Positions 38,203 through 46,886 of a stretch of DNA of 64,000 nucleotides are shown one piece after another. The stretch comes from a virus: positions 1 to 64,000 of IMG/VR virus record IMGVR_UViG_3300032304_002285; one strand, 5' to 3'. A program made the position numbers and the translations under genes. Under the pieces are notes generated by a model. It made no database searches. It was not told where the DNA came from and worked only from the letters and a program-made list of their open reading frames with translations. Position 1 is the first letter of the stretch. Each line of letters starts with the position of its first letter.

Positions 38203-39584
38203 TGAAAATTACAGCAGCTAATCCTATTCCTCTTGATAAAGCTAAAATCAAAACACTTAATGAGAAAATTGTATCTTCATTGTTTGAAGTCTTACAAACA
38301 CTTCCAGTCGATAAGCCAATCAGAACCCAATTCCTGGTGAGGGAAACCTTTAAGCTCAATAATTTAAAAAATGAACCAATGAATATTGAAATAGCAATCG
38401 TAGGAAAAATTGGCAACAATTCTAAATTTGAAAAGATTCTAGGTGGAACTTGTGCAATATTGAGGACAGTGGATAGAAAATTATATGGAGCAGATATCGA
38501 AGTGTTCCTTAATGGAAACCTCTTCCCTACTGATTTCTCTAAGAGTATCACTACGGATGTCTATAACACACTCATCCATGAAATTACCCATGCAATTGAT
38601 CCAGCTAAAGATCAAAGAATCCCAGAAAATCTCAACGATTACTACAATACTCCAGTGGAAATTAATGCCTATATCCAAAATATCTTGGAAGAATTAGAAA
38701 CAAAAGTCGAAGCAATCGTTGATAAAAATACCAGTTATTCTAATCAAATCCCAAAAACAGATAAAAGAGAAGTTCTCAAGGATTTACTCATGGATTCTAA
38801 ATTCTGGAATAAAGGGAAGAATTATTGGAATCAACAAGCTAAACAAAAAATCTTCCAGGCGGTTTATAAACTCATTGATCAGTATACAGATACCAGTACA
38901 TCTAATAAAACAGCAGCATTAAAGCTGGAACATAGATATCATGGATATCACGATCAACAATCTGATGAATCTATCATTGCCTTCATTGATGGAGAAATGG
39001 CAGGGTTCTTGGATTACTCAGAATTTCAAAAACAACCAGCGGTAAAAATGATCGAAGTAAAAAAAGAATTTCAAAGAAAAGGAATTGCTACAGAATTACT
39101 CAAAGAACTTGATAAACTCTACCCAAATACAGAAATAGATTATGGATATTCAACAACAGAGGGATCAGAGCTTATTAAGAGCTATATAAAGAGATTCCCG
39201 AAAAAATTAGATTTTGAAAAAGGATTCTCAAATAAGGATTTCGTTATGAGCTTCTTACCCGGAGGCAAAAACGGGAAAAACATAGATTGGTGGGAAATGT
39301 GCTCCATATTCTCTAATACCTCTATGGATATTGACAATTATGATCTAACATACCCACCATCATTCAAGCAATTTACCAAAGATCTTAATAAAATTACAAC
39401 AGAAGAATGGAAAAAAGCAGCTAAAGAACTTAGGGAAAGGGTGGGTATTACAGTAAACTCTGAAATGAAGGCTTCATCAAATAAGGAGGTAAGAGGTAAA
39501 CAACACGTCTCTTCCTCTCCTGATGCTATCTTCACTGGCACAGCTAAAGAACTAATCTATATTGCTAAATCATTAATCTCCTAA
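38202..39584 (+). CDS. Metallopeptidase-GNAT fusion with C-terminal tag
   Basis: 460 aa. Residues 1-235 match the 19715 peptidase (PIPLDKAKIK, HEITH at 126-130, TPVEINAY at 150-157) but have lost the N-terminal tag. Residues about 240-345 look like a GNAT acetyltransferase (IIAFIDGEMAGFL, VKKEFQRKGIATELL, the acetyl-CoA loop). The last 16 residues (GTAKELIYIAKSLIS) are the tag moved to the C-terminus. The tag's position-independence argues it is a targeting element rather than part of the fold. Confidence 0.75.
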   Translation: MKITAANPIPLDKAKIKTLNEKIVSSLFEVLQTLPVDKPIRTQFLVRETFKLNNLKNEPMNIEIAIVGKIGNNSKFEKILGGTCAILRTVDRKLYGADIEVFLNGNLFPTDFSKSITTDVYNTLIHEITHAIDPAKDQRIPENLNDYYNTPVEINAYIQNILEELETKVEAIVDKNTSYSNQIPKTDKREVLKDLLMDSKFWNKGKNYWNQQAKQKIFQAVYKLIDQYTDTSTSNKTAALKLEHRYHGYHDQQSDESIIAFIDGEMAGFLDYSEFQKQPAVKMIEVKKEFQRKGIATELLKELDKLYPNTEIDYGYSTTEGSELIKSYIKRFPKKLDFEKGFSNKDFVMSFLPGGKNGKNIDWWEMCSIFSNTSMDIDNYDLTYPPSFKQFTKDLNKITTEEWKKAAKELRERVGITVNSEMKASSNKEVRGKQHVSSSPDAIFTGTAKELIYIAKSLIS

Positions 39585-39614
39585 ATCCTCACAAAAAAAA
39601 AGAAAGAAAACCAA

Positions 39615-39869
39615 ATGACAGAAAATCTCGCTATCCTCTTGGTCGAAGAAAACCCAGGACAATTCGCTATCCAATTGTATTCTAGTCCGGATAAAGCTCT
39701 CGAACTCTTTAATCAATTGAAGGGAAAACCAGCAGATAAAAAAACTAAGGCTACTATCATTACCCTGGATTGGATCAAAAATATAGTAGAAGCTTACTCG
39801 AAAGAACTACCAGAGTTGAAACCTAATCCCGATAGTTCATGGAAATTAGGGACAGCTAAAATACAATAA
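39615..39869 (+). CDS. Hypothetical protein
   Basis: 84 aa, A-rich codon use like the four genes before it. ILLVEENPGQFAIQLY then a helix. Last gene before the non-coding region. Not recognised. Confidence 0.6.
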   Translation: MTENLAILLVEENPGQFAIQLYSSPDKALELFNQLKGKPADKKTKATIITLDWIKNIVEAYSKELPELKPNPDSSWKLGTAKIQ

Positions 39870-39939
39870 CGTTAAATGAACCTAATTTAAAAACGTTTCA
39901 AATCTAAAACGAAAATCCTCTACTGTAAAAAATAAAAAG

Positions 39940-40145
39940 TAAAAGCCGGGAAAGGGATAGGAGAAGAGGGAATACAGGAGAGAGGGGAGAGGAAGAGAAG
40001 GTGTATAGTAGAGGAGAGGATAGTACGGGGAGAGGGGATAGACAGATAGGGTAAGGTAAGCTAGGTAAGGTATAGAGAGTATAACACTGATGACTACGGT
40101 AGAGAGTAAGGGATAGGGTAAGGTAAGTATAGAGTGAATAGAGTA
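39940..40145 (+). repeat. Purine-rich tract with GGTAAGGTA / GAGAGG motifs
   Basis: About 200 nt in which nearly all bases on the + strand are A or G, with repeated AGGTAAG and GAGAGGGGA words. Strong strand asymmetry. Confidence 0.6.
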
Positions 40146-40210
40146 GAAGCCATATAGTAGATTATTACTACATCTTCAGACTGATTCAGGCATTTTCATT
40201 GAAATAGGCT

Positions 40211-40330
40211 GATTTCATCAAATTTCATCAAATTTCATCAAATTTCAGGCAATTTCAGGCAATTTCAGGCAATTTCAGGCAATTTCAGGCAATTTCAGGC
40301 AATTTCAGGCAATTTCAGGCAATTTCATTT
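40211..40330 (+). repeat. Twelve phased 10-bp repeats
   Basis: Three units of (A/G)ATTTCATCA, eight of AATTTCAGGC, and a last AATTTCATTT, all in exact 10-bp register. Confidence 0.95.
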
Positions 40331-40505
40331 GACGCTTCTCGCAGATTTTTTCTGACGATTGGATTTTTGGAATTTTGATTTGACAAATTTATGGACAGTG
40401 TTTGGAAAGAAGTCAAATAGAAGTTGGAAAGAATGAGGGAAAGTCCCAGGTATAGAAGCAGGGTAGTGGAAAGACTTGTTGGAACTCTAGTGGAATTTAC
40501 TACCT

Positions 40506-40603
40506 GGAATTAAAAATATTTTCTTTGACGATTACTCAAGGGAACAGCGGTGGAAATTGAATTAAGGGAATTAAAAATATTTTCTTTGACGATTGCTCAG
40601 GGT
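40506..40603 (+). repeat. 37-bp direct repeat
   Basis: GGAATTAAAAATATTTTC then TTTGACGATTxCTCA-GGG at 40506-40542 and again at 40567-40602, 61 bp apart. Confidence 0.9.
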
Positions 40604-40627
40604 AGATGGAAAATATTTTTGGGGAAC

Positions 40628-40664
40628 ATTGGATTTTGTGGGGTGTCCTGGTAATAGATAGATG
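40628..40664 (+). promoter_or_regulatory. Phage promoter motif
   Basis: ATTGGATTTT, 12-nt spacer, GGTAATAGATAGATG, 39 nt before the VWA gene start. Confidence 0.75.
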
Positions 40665-40702
40665 AAAGAAGATGAGATTGTCGAGATTGAAGGGAGAGAT
40701 TG

Positions 40703-42865
40703 ATGAGCAGCTTTTACGGTAACTATGCCCAGTCTGATGTTCAAGATGCCTTGGCTGTTGTAGGGCAGGGGATGGCCAAAGACTACGGGATCAAAGTTGT
40801 GTGGGGCAAAGAGGGCAAGGTTCGGATTGACCTGGAAAACAAGATTGCCTATATCCCGAAGCTGGCTTGTGCTAGCGGGGATAATTTTGGTGCTGGTAAG
40901 GGGGACTTTGAGGAAGCCCTGATGTTGACCCGTGCGAATGTTGGTCATGAGTTTGGTCATGGTGCTCATACCAAGCTGGCGAAGAAGGATTATCCCAAGG
41001 GTGCTCTTTTCTCGATTTTGAATGCTCTGGAAGATGTCCGGATGGAACGTGCTGTTGCTGAAGATTACCTTGGGTTTGGTAAGGTGTTCAGCGAGGCGAA
41101 AGAGTGGCACAATAAGAAGATTGCTCAGGACGTGCTTGATGGGAAGGTTCAGGGGATTCCGTTGTGGGAAGCGAATTGTGCTTGCATCTTCCAGGTTGGT
41201 GGTGTTGCTCCTGCTTGGAATCTGAGTGAGCAGGCGAAGATGTATTTTGATGCCATGTATGAGGAATTTTCTGAGGTTCGGAATGCCAAGAATACCGGCG
41301 ATTGCTTGAAGATTGCCAAGAAGATTTATGAGATTCTGAAGAATCTGCTGAATGATCAGGAAGAGAAGAATCAGCCGAATGAGAGTGGGGAAGGTGATGG
41401 GGCTGATGGTGAGGAAGGGGAGGAAGAGAAAGAGGATAAGCAGCAGAAGCAGCAGCAAGAGGGGAATGGGAAGCAGAAGCAGCAGAAGAAACAACAGAAG
41501 AAGGAAAAGGGTGAGAAGGGTAAGGAGAAGGGGCAAGAGAAATCTTCCGGTGGGGAAATGGAAGATGAGAAGGAAGAGAAGGGGAATGGTAAGGGAGAGG
41601 AAGGCGAGGAAGAGAAAGAGGGTAAGGATAGCGGCAAGGGTGAAGAAGGTGAGGAGGGAGAGGGAGAAGAGAAGGGGAAAGGTCAAGGTGAGGAAGGTGA
41701 AGAGGAAGGGGAGGATGAGGGTGAGGGGAGTGGTAATGGTGAGGGGATGAGTGATGAAGAGGTTGAGGGTGATGATAGCGGGAAAGAGGAAAGCAATTCC
41801 TGCAAAGAGAAGCATGGTTTTGAGAATTATGACCCGAAGAATAGCGGGAATTGCCCTGATGGTGATGGGAGCAATGGGCTGGAGAAAGAGGATGAGGAGG
41901 AATTGGAAGCTCGGCTGAATAAGGAGAGTGAGGGACAGGATTTGACTGAACGGGCTAATGAGGTGATTGAGAAGGCAATGGACCTTGCAGATAAGCGTGG
42001 GGTTTATACTTCTCGTCGGGATTTGGATGAGCATCGGGTTCCGGAGCCTGGGGATGCTGGTAAGGTTCGGTTCAACGCCAATTTTGAGCGAATGCAGGCT
42101 GAGGTTGCTGCGATGACCATGGCCTTGGAGCAGGCATTGCGAGCGATTACCCGGAGTCGGAAGGATCAGTTTTTGCGGTATGGTCGGATTGATGGGAGTC
42201 GGATGGTTGAGATTGCCAAGGGATTGAGCAAGGAAATTTTCTATCAGAAGCGTCCGGGGAAGGAATTGAGTACGGTTGTTTCGATGGTTATTGATCAAAG
42301 TGGGAGCATGAGTTGCTGTAGTCAGGTTCGGGATTTGGTTATCTTGCTGGGTGAGTGTCTGAGTCGGCTTGGGATTCGGTTTGAGGTTGTCGGAACCACT
42401 ACCAAATTTGAGGGTGGGAGTTGCCCCAGCTTGGACACTTTCACCCGGACCAATCCGATTGTTTATGATCACTATAAGGATTTGGGTGAGCAATGGGGTG
42501 TTGTTCGCCATCGGATGATGAGCGTTGGGGCTTTCAAGCATAACATTGACGGGGAAGCTGTTGAGTACTGTGCTAAGCGGTTGAGTCAGCAACCTGAGGC
42601 TCGGAAGATCATTTTCAGCTTGTGTGATGGTGAACCGTGCGGTGGGCAGGGGAATGATGAGGATTTGGGTGAGAACATCAAGAGTGTTAGTGATCGGGCT
42701 TGGAAGGCTGGGATTGAGGTTTATGGGGTTGGTCTCGGAACCAAGCGTCCTGCCCAGTACTACGGGAATAATCACTTCATTTACCTTGACGGGAATGAAG
42801 GGATGGGGCAGAAGTTTGTTCGGGCTTTTGCTGAGATTCTGACTCAGGGTAAGGTTCAACTCTAA
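40703..42865 (+). CDS. CobT-like VWA protein
   Basis: 720 aa. N-terminal domain has a zincin-like VGHEFGHGAH (H82-E-x-x-H86) and NALEDVRMERA, a signature seen in CobT-type proteins. A highly acidic Glu/Gly/Lys-rich low-complexity region spans about 220-410. The C-terminal third is a VWA domain with MIDAS D-x-S-x-S at about 531 (VIDQSGSMSCC) and a later FSLCDGEPCG. In CobN-CobS-CobT chelatases and MoxR-VWA pairs, such a protein works with an AAA+ ATPase; the matching ATPase is at 45586. The phage role is unknown, probably remodelling of a protein complex. Confidence 0.85.
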   Translation: MSSFYGNYAQSDVQDALAVVGQGMAKDYGIKVVWGKEGKVRIDLENKIAYIPKLACASGDNFGAGKGDFEEALMLTRANVGHEFGHGAHTKLAKKDYPKGALFSILNALEDVRMERAVAEDYLGFGKVFSEAKEWHNKKIAQDVLDGKVQGIPLWEANCACIFQVGGVAPAWNLSEQAKMYFDAMYEEFSEVRNAKNTGDCLKIAKKIYEILKNLLNDQEEKNQPNESGEGDGADGEEGEEEKEDKQQKQQQEGNGKQKQQKKQQKKEKGEKGKEKGQEKSSGGEMEDEKEEKGNGKGEEGEEEKEGKDSGKGEEGEEGEGEEKGKGQGEEGEEEGEDEGEGSGNGEGMSDEEVEGDDSGKEESNSCKEKHGFENYDPKNSGNCPDGDGSNGLEKEDEEELEARLNKESEGQDLTERANEVIEKAMDLADKRGVYTSRRDLDEHRVPEPGDAGKVRFNANFERMQAEVAAMTMALEQALRAITRSRKDQFLRYGRIDGSRMVEIAKGLSKEIFYQKRPGKELSTVVSMVIDQSGSMSCCSQVRDLVILLGECLSRLGIRFEVVGTTTKFEGGSCPSLDTFTRTNPIVYDHYKDLGEQWGVVRHRMMSVGAFKHNIDGEAVEYCAKRLSQQPEARKIIFSLCDGEPCGGQGNDEDLGENIKSVSDRAWKAGIEVYGVGLGTKRPAQYYGNNHFIYLDGNEGMGQKFVRAFAEILTQGKVQL

Positions 42866-42896
42866 GGCATAGGATAAGGGTTGAGAGAGGGAGTGG

Positions 42897-42974
42897 GTTA
42901 AGCTGCAAGGTTTTGGAATTTAAGATTGATTTGATTGATTTTCCTACTTATGTGGATGGGCTGAAAAGCCGTTA
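42897..42974 (+). repeat. Conserved leader element, copy 1
   Basis: GTTAAGCTGCAAG ... GATTTTCCTACTTATG ... TGGATGGGCTGAAAAGCCG. The end contains a perfect GGCT-GAAA-AGCC hairpin with a GNRA loop. Copies at 43595 and 54696 also precede family C genes. Confidence 0.8.
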
Positions 42975-43018
42975 TGAAATTGAAGACTGTCTAAGGTATA
43001 CGAATAGGAGAGTGATGA

Positions 43019-43594
43019 ATGCCAACAAAGATGAATAAGGTTTGCCATTTTCATGCTGGGGTTCATGACAAGGTTTACATTTTAAGTTTAAAGTATACTG
43101 AACGGCATATGGGTGGTGGGTTCTGGAGTGTGAATGCTTCCTGGGGGAGGCGTGGGGGTGTGTTACAGAGTGCGGTTAAATCTACTTCTCACACATATGA
43201 GCATGCATGGCATGATTTGTTCGAGATCTTCAAGCAGAAATTAGAGAAGGGATATTTGGATATTGAGTCTGTTGATTATCATGGTCCATTGAGCATTGAT
43301 AAATTAAAGGCTCATTTAAGTTCTGAGGATTTTGAGTTAGAGGATTTGGAATCGGCTTCTTCCCATATTGGGCTTCCTGATGATTATGAGCCTATGGATT
43401 ATGAGGAACCTGAGAAGCCTGCTATTGGGGTGAGGAAGGTGGTTTGTATTAACAACCTGGGATTGGAAGATAAGTTTGATGAGGGTGTGGAGTATGAGTT
43501 CCTTGTTATCCTAAAGGAAGCTGATATGCTTTTGGTTACTGGGAAAGACGGGAAGGCAACTGAGTGCTTCAAGGAACGGTTTAAGGGGTATTGA
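43019..43594 (+). CDS. WGR-like domain plus family C module
   Basis: 191 aa. Residues 10-85 look like a WGR domain (KVYILSLKYTERH, NASWGRRGG, LFEIFKQKLEKGYLD), known for nucleic-acid or NAD-enzyme association. An acidic linker follows (DYEPMDYEEPEKP). Residues 140-191 are the family C module (CINNLGLEDKFDEG ... KECFKERFKGY equivalent). Downstream of leader copy 1. Confidence 0.7.
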   Translation: MPTKMNKVCHFHAGVHDKVYILSLKYTERHMGGGFWSVNASWGRRGGVLQSAVKSTSHTYEHAWHDLFEIFKQKLEKGYLDIESVDYHGPLSIDKLKAHLSSEDFELEDLESASSHIGLPDDYEPMDYEEPEKPAIGVRKVVCINNLGLEDKFDEGVEYEFLVILKEADMLLVTGKDGKATECFKERFKGY

Positions 43595-43690
43595 GTTAAG
43601 CTGCAAGTTTTTTAGAATTGATCTTAATTTGATTGATTTTCCTACTTATGTGGATGGACTGAAAAGCCGTTAGGTTTTAGGGAGGGTATA
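43595..43690 (+). repeat. Conserved leader element, copy 2
   Basis: Same element as 42897, extended by TTAGGTTTTAGGGAGGG, which supplies the ribosome-binding site of the next gene. The hairpin has one changed base (GGACTGAAAAGCC). Confidence 0.8.
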
Positions 43691-43693
43691 TTA

Positions 43694-44143
43694 ATGGAAG
43701 AAGATCAATATGAATGGTCTGGGAATACGAAGATGATGATAGATGAGTTAATGAAAGCGGTGAAGGTATGCACACAGAACTATGAGTCTGGTTCTGCTGA
43801 TGCATTGAGTTATGCGGTAGAGGCGGCGAAGATTATAAATAAATGGGAGAAGGAATCTCATCCTGAGGAGGGTGAGGTTGATGGTATTGATTGGAAAGAT
43901 GGAATTAATTGGCGTGGTTTCAATCCTGCTTTTGAAGAGGATGATAGAGATTTTGTGAGGTGTGTAAATAATTTAGGGATGGAAGATCAGTTTGAGGATC
44001 ATGGGGTATATGAGTTGAAAGAGAGTAGTGTTGGGGATATGAAGGATAGTGGTTATACGGATATGATAACGGTTAAGAACAAGCGAGGCCAATGGGTAGA
44101 GTGTTTCAAGGAACGCTTTGAGTTTAAAGATGGGGATTTGTAA
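43694..44143 (+). CDS. Family C protein
   Basis: 149 aa. Helical N-terminus (MMIDELMKAVKVCTQN), then RCVNNLGMEDQFEDHG and ECFKERFEFKDG. Follows leader copy 2. Confidence 0.7.
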   Translation: MEEDQYEWSGNTKMMIDELMKAVKVCTQNYESGSADALSYAVEAAKIINKWEKESHPEEGEVDGIDWKDGINWRGFNPAFEEDDRDFVRCVNNLGMEDQFEDHGVYELKESSVGDMKDSGYTDMITVKNKRGQWVECFKERFEFKDGDL

Positions 44144-44145
44144 GA

Positions 44146-44817
44146 ATGGATAATCCTGAGAGCATAGTTGAGAGAGAGAATAGAATTAAGGCTATGCTTG
44201 AACATGCTAATTATAATTCTGTATTGGCTAAATTAGATAATGGTTGGGATAGAGAGGATTTATTTCGTGATAAGGTTTATCCTGTACAGCCTAAGCGTGA
44301 TAATGATAAGGTAGTTCCTTGGAGTTCTGGTGATATTGAGAAGGCGGCTGAGGAGATAGAGAGGGAGATAGAGCGTCAGAAGAATAGGCCAAAAGAAGAG
44401 ACATCTGCTTTTGAGAGATTCCGGATAGAGATAGAGAAGCAGGCTATTCTGAAGAAGCAAAGACAGGCCAGGGAAGAGGCGGCTAAAGAGGCGGCTAAAG
44501 AGAAAACACCAGAGGATAAAGAGATTACAGAACAATATGAGAGGATGAAGCAGAGATATAAAGAGATTCAGCAGAAGAAGATGATTGAGAACCTGAAGGC
44601 TGTAAAGAAGCCGATCATGAAACCTGTAGAGAAAGTACAGGTTAAAAATACAATGTTCCTAAAATGCATTAACAATTTAGGAATAGAAGACAGGTTTGAT
44701 CTTGATAGTGCCTATGAGGGCTTTGTTCACGGTGATAAGGAAATGATATGGGTAATAGGGAATGATGGGAATAAGGATGAATATTTGAAGGAAAGGTTCG
44801 AGGAATTACCTGAGTAG
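44146..44817 (+). CDS. Family C protein with coiled coil
   Basis: 223 aa. Long charged coiled coil (about 65-150, EEIEREIERQKN and ARQAREEAAKEAAKEK-type repeats), then KCINNLGIEDRFDLD ... EYLKERFEELPE. Confidence 0.7.
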   Translation: MDNPESIVERENRIKAMLEHANYNSVLAKLDNGWDREDLFRDKVYPVQPKRDNDKVVPWSSGDIEKAAEEIEREIERQKNRPKEETSAFERFRIEIEKQAILKKQRQAREEAAKEAAKEKTPEDKEITEQYERMKQRYKEIQQKKMIENLKAVKKPIMKPVEKVQVKNTMFLKCINNLGIEDRFDLDSAYEGFVHGDKEMIWVIGNDGNKDEYLKERFEELPE

Positions 44818-44839
44818 TCATAAGCCTGGGGAGGCAATT

Positions 44840-45490
44840 ATGATTTTCGCTAGATACATTGGCCCGAAGTTTGGAAGCAATTTTACTCCTGGGAAGATTT
44901 ATCAGGGGTTATATGGGTTTAGCGGGGCTGGAGCAGTAGACAGTGATCAGATATACATTGAGGATGATAATAGGGTAAGTGTATTAGTTCAGACTGTTTC
45001 TCATTGGTTTGAATTTCCAGCAGAGGTTTATGGTGTTGTATTGCATGATGTTGGTTTATTTAAGAAGGGTGAGGTAGTAGCCATTGTTGATGCATCGGAT
45101 GAGTTTTATGACATTAAGGGTAAAGGGTACTTCAAGGCTGATTGTTTTGAGGTATTGGATAAGACGAATGTAGTTCCTGGTGGGTTTGTGTTGAACATAT
45201 GGACAAAGAGATGGGAGAAGATAACTGCTGTAGATGAGGAATTGAATGTATGGGTAGAGGACGGTTCAGTGTCTCCTGTTTTAGGGTTTAGGTTTTTGGT
45301 AGGGCATGGTGGGGTATTGAGTGAGCCATTGGTGAAGTGTATTGATTCTAATGGTGTAGGGGATGAGTTGACAGAGGGGAAGGTATACCGGATGGTAGGG
45401 ATGTCAGTTGGTGAGGATTGGGTATTGTTGGCGAATGATCGGGGTGAGATACAGTCTTATATGTCTTCTCGATTTTCTTCAGAATTCTAA
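44840..45490 (+). CDS. Family C protein with repeated SH3-like modules
   Basis: 216 aa. Three beta-rich units: FARYIGPKFGSNFTPGKIY, VVLHDVGLFKKGEVVAIV, and the C-terminal KCIDSNGVGDELTEGKVY ... SYMSSRFSSEF. The G-K-x-Y and x-x-R-F signatures recur in many small phage proteins of SH3-like fold. Confidence 0.7.
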   Translation: MIFARYIGPKFGSNFTPGKIYQGLYGFSGAGAVDSDQIYIEDDNRVSVLVQTVSHWFEFPAEVYGVVLHDVGLFKKGEVVAIVDASDEFYDIKGKGYFKADCFEVLDKTNVVPGGFVLNIWTKRWEKITAVDEELNVWVEDGSVSPVLGFRFLVGHGGVLSEPLVKCIDSNGVGDELTEGKVYRMVGMSVGEDWVLLANDRGEIQSYMSSRFSSEF

Positions 45491-45507
45491 AAGATTTTTC
45501 AAAGAGC

Positions 45508-45541
45508 TTTGGATTTTCCTGGGGTATTGGGTAATAGATAG
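45508..45541 (+). promoter_or_regulatory. Phage promoter motif
   Basis: TTTGGATTTT, 12-nt spacer, GGTAATAGATA; drives the MoxR/CobS-like gene. Confidence 0.75.
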
Positions 45542-45585
45542 AAGGAAAGAGATTGATTGAACCTGGGAAAAAGGAGTGTTTGGTT

Positions 45586-46866
45586 ATGGGTCCCAATGAG
45601 ATTGATGACATTGTGCTGAAGGTGAAGTCCCTGATGGGTGGGGCTGATCGGTTGGATATTTCGGTTTCTGATCCTCGGATTGCCGGGTATGCTCAGGAGA
45701 TTTATAAGGCCAAGGTCCGGGTTGCTCTGAGTACGAAAGCTCAGATTGCGACTTCCTTCCAGCCGAATAGCCAGTTGATTACCCTGTCCAAGATCGGGGC
45801 TCAGCCGGTTCAAGCTCAGCCGGTTCAGGTTCAGCAGGCTTCGGTTCAGGCTCAGCCGGTTCAATCTGCTCAGCCAGTCCAGGCCCAGCCGGTTCAGCAG
45901 GTGATTCAAGAGAATCCGGTTGCCAAAGAGAAGAGCAAACCGGTTGTGAAGCGTAGTCAGCACTCCTACCGTGCTCCCAAGATGATTGATGACGTGATTG
46001 ATGTTTTGGCTGATGATGCCAGTCATGTTGTCTGGTTCAAGGGTCCCACGGGATGCGGGAAAACGGTTGCTGCTCATTACATTTGTGAACGGATGGGCAA
46101 GAAGCTGTTCCAATTGAATTGCCATTACGGGATGGGTCCTGAGAGTTTGGTTGGGGAACGGACGATTGCGATTGATGAGAAGAGTGGGCAGAACCACATT
46201 AAGTATCAAGAGGGGATTGTTGTCAAGGCCATGCAGGCAGGGCTTGATGAGAACGGGAATGAGGTTGGGGTTCCGGGGTTGCTGTTCATTGATGAGGCTG
46301 GGGCAATGAGTCCTCAGATTGCCATCATGTTGAATCGGTTGCTTGAGAGTGATGATCCTCGGCGCACGATTACTCTGGAGCATGATGGTGGGCGGATTGT
46401 CCGGAGTCATAGTGGGTTCCGGATTATCCTGGCGGCTAATACGTGTGGACGTGGGGCTAACACCATGGCTGAGAGCATGTACACTGCTCAGACTGATGCT
46501 CTGGACATTAGCTTGCTGAATCGAATTGCTGCGGTGTTCCGGTTTGGTTATGATCGGGACGTTGAGAAGGCAATTCTGATGGAGAAGACTGGGGATGATA
46601 AAGTTGTCCGGAATCTGATCCTGTTCCGGGATGAGGTTCGGCAGGCGATTAAGGCGGGGCGGTTGAGTACTCCCTTCTCGACTCGTCACATTGTCAAGAT
46701 TGCGGATATGTTCCGGATTTTCCATGACATTCCGAAGGCGATTTACTTGGCGGTGATGGAGCAGCTTCTTCCTCAAGAGGTTGTGACTTACAATGAGATT
46801 ATTCACTCCAAGTTTGGGAAAGATCCGGTTAAGGAAAACACTCAGTCGAATGTGGATTACATGTAA
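45586..46866 (+). CDS. CobS/MoxR-like AAA+ ATPase
   Basis: 426 aa; ATG 45586 after AAAAAGGAG is preferred to TTG 45553. A Gln/Pro/Val repeat region (QPVQAQPVQ units) spans about 65-115. Walker A GPTGCGKT at 152-159, Walker B LLFIDEAG about 232-239, sensor-1 IILAANT, and an arginine-finger-like SLLNRIAAVFRFGYDRD. ATP-driven remodelling partner expected for the VWA protein at 40703. Confidence 0.88.
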   Translation: MGPNEIDDIVLKVKSLMGGADRLDISVSDPRIAGYAQEIYKAKVRVALSTKAQIATSFQPNSQLITLSKIGAQPVQAQPVQVQQASVQAQPVQSAQPVQAQPVQQVIQENPVAKEKSKPVVKRSQHSYRAPKMIDDVIDVLADDASHVVWFKGPTGCGKTVAAHYICERMGKKLFQLNCHYGMGPESLVGERTIAIDEKSGQNHIKYQEGIVVKAMQAGLDENGNEVGVPGLLFIDEAGAMSPQIAIMLNRLLESDDPRRTITLEHDGGRIVRSHSGFRIILAANTCGRGANTMAESMYTAQTDALDISLLNRIAAVFRFGYDRDVEKAILMEKTGDDKVVRNLILFRDEVRQAIKAGRLSTPFSTRHIVKIADMFRIFHDIPKAIYLAVMEQLLPQEVVTYNEIIHSKFGKDPVKENTQSNVDYM

Positions 46867-46886
46867 GAGGGAAGGGAGAGGGCAAG

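Larger units (their letters stand above)
39870..40702 (+). other. 833-nt non-coding region, candidate origin or control region
   Basis: No supported gene. Contents in order: purine-rich tract (about 39940-40145), phased 10-bp repeats (40211-40330), AT-rich spacer, a 37-bp direct repeat (40506 and 40567), and a phage promoter (40628). The codon style changes across it. Iteron-like repeats plus AT-rich DNA would suit a replication origin, but no DnaA boxes were evident. Confidence 0.5.

Noticed and set aside
40211-40330. CRISPR array
   Set aside because: Units are 10-bp tandem repeats without spacers; no cas genes.
40571-42859. Long minus-strand open frame (762 codons) opposite the VWA gene
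   Set aside because: It is the antisense shadow of the low-complexity, codon-biased VWA gene, Leu/Ile/Pro-rich and without ribosome-binding site.
45499-46806. Long minus-strand frame (435 codons) opposite the CobS-like ATPase
   Set aside because: Antisense shadow; the + strand frame has Walker A and B motifs.
40703-46866. True cobalt chelatase (CobS/CobT) for corrin synthesis
   Set aside because: No CobN subunit or other corrin gene in the window; similarity is at the AAA+/VWA architecture level.
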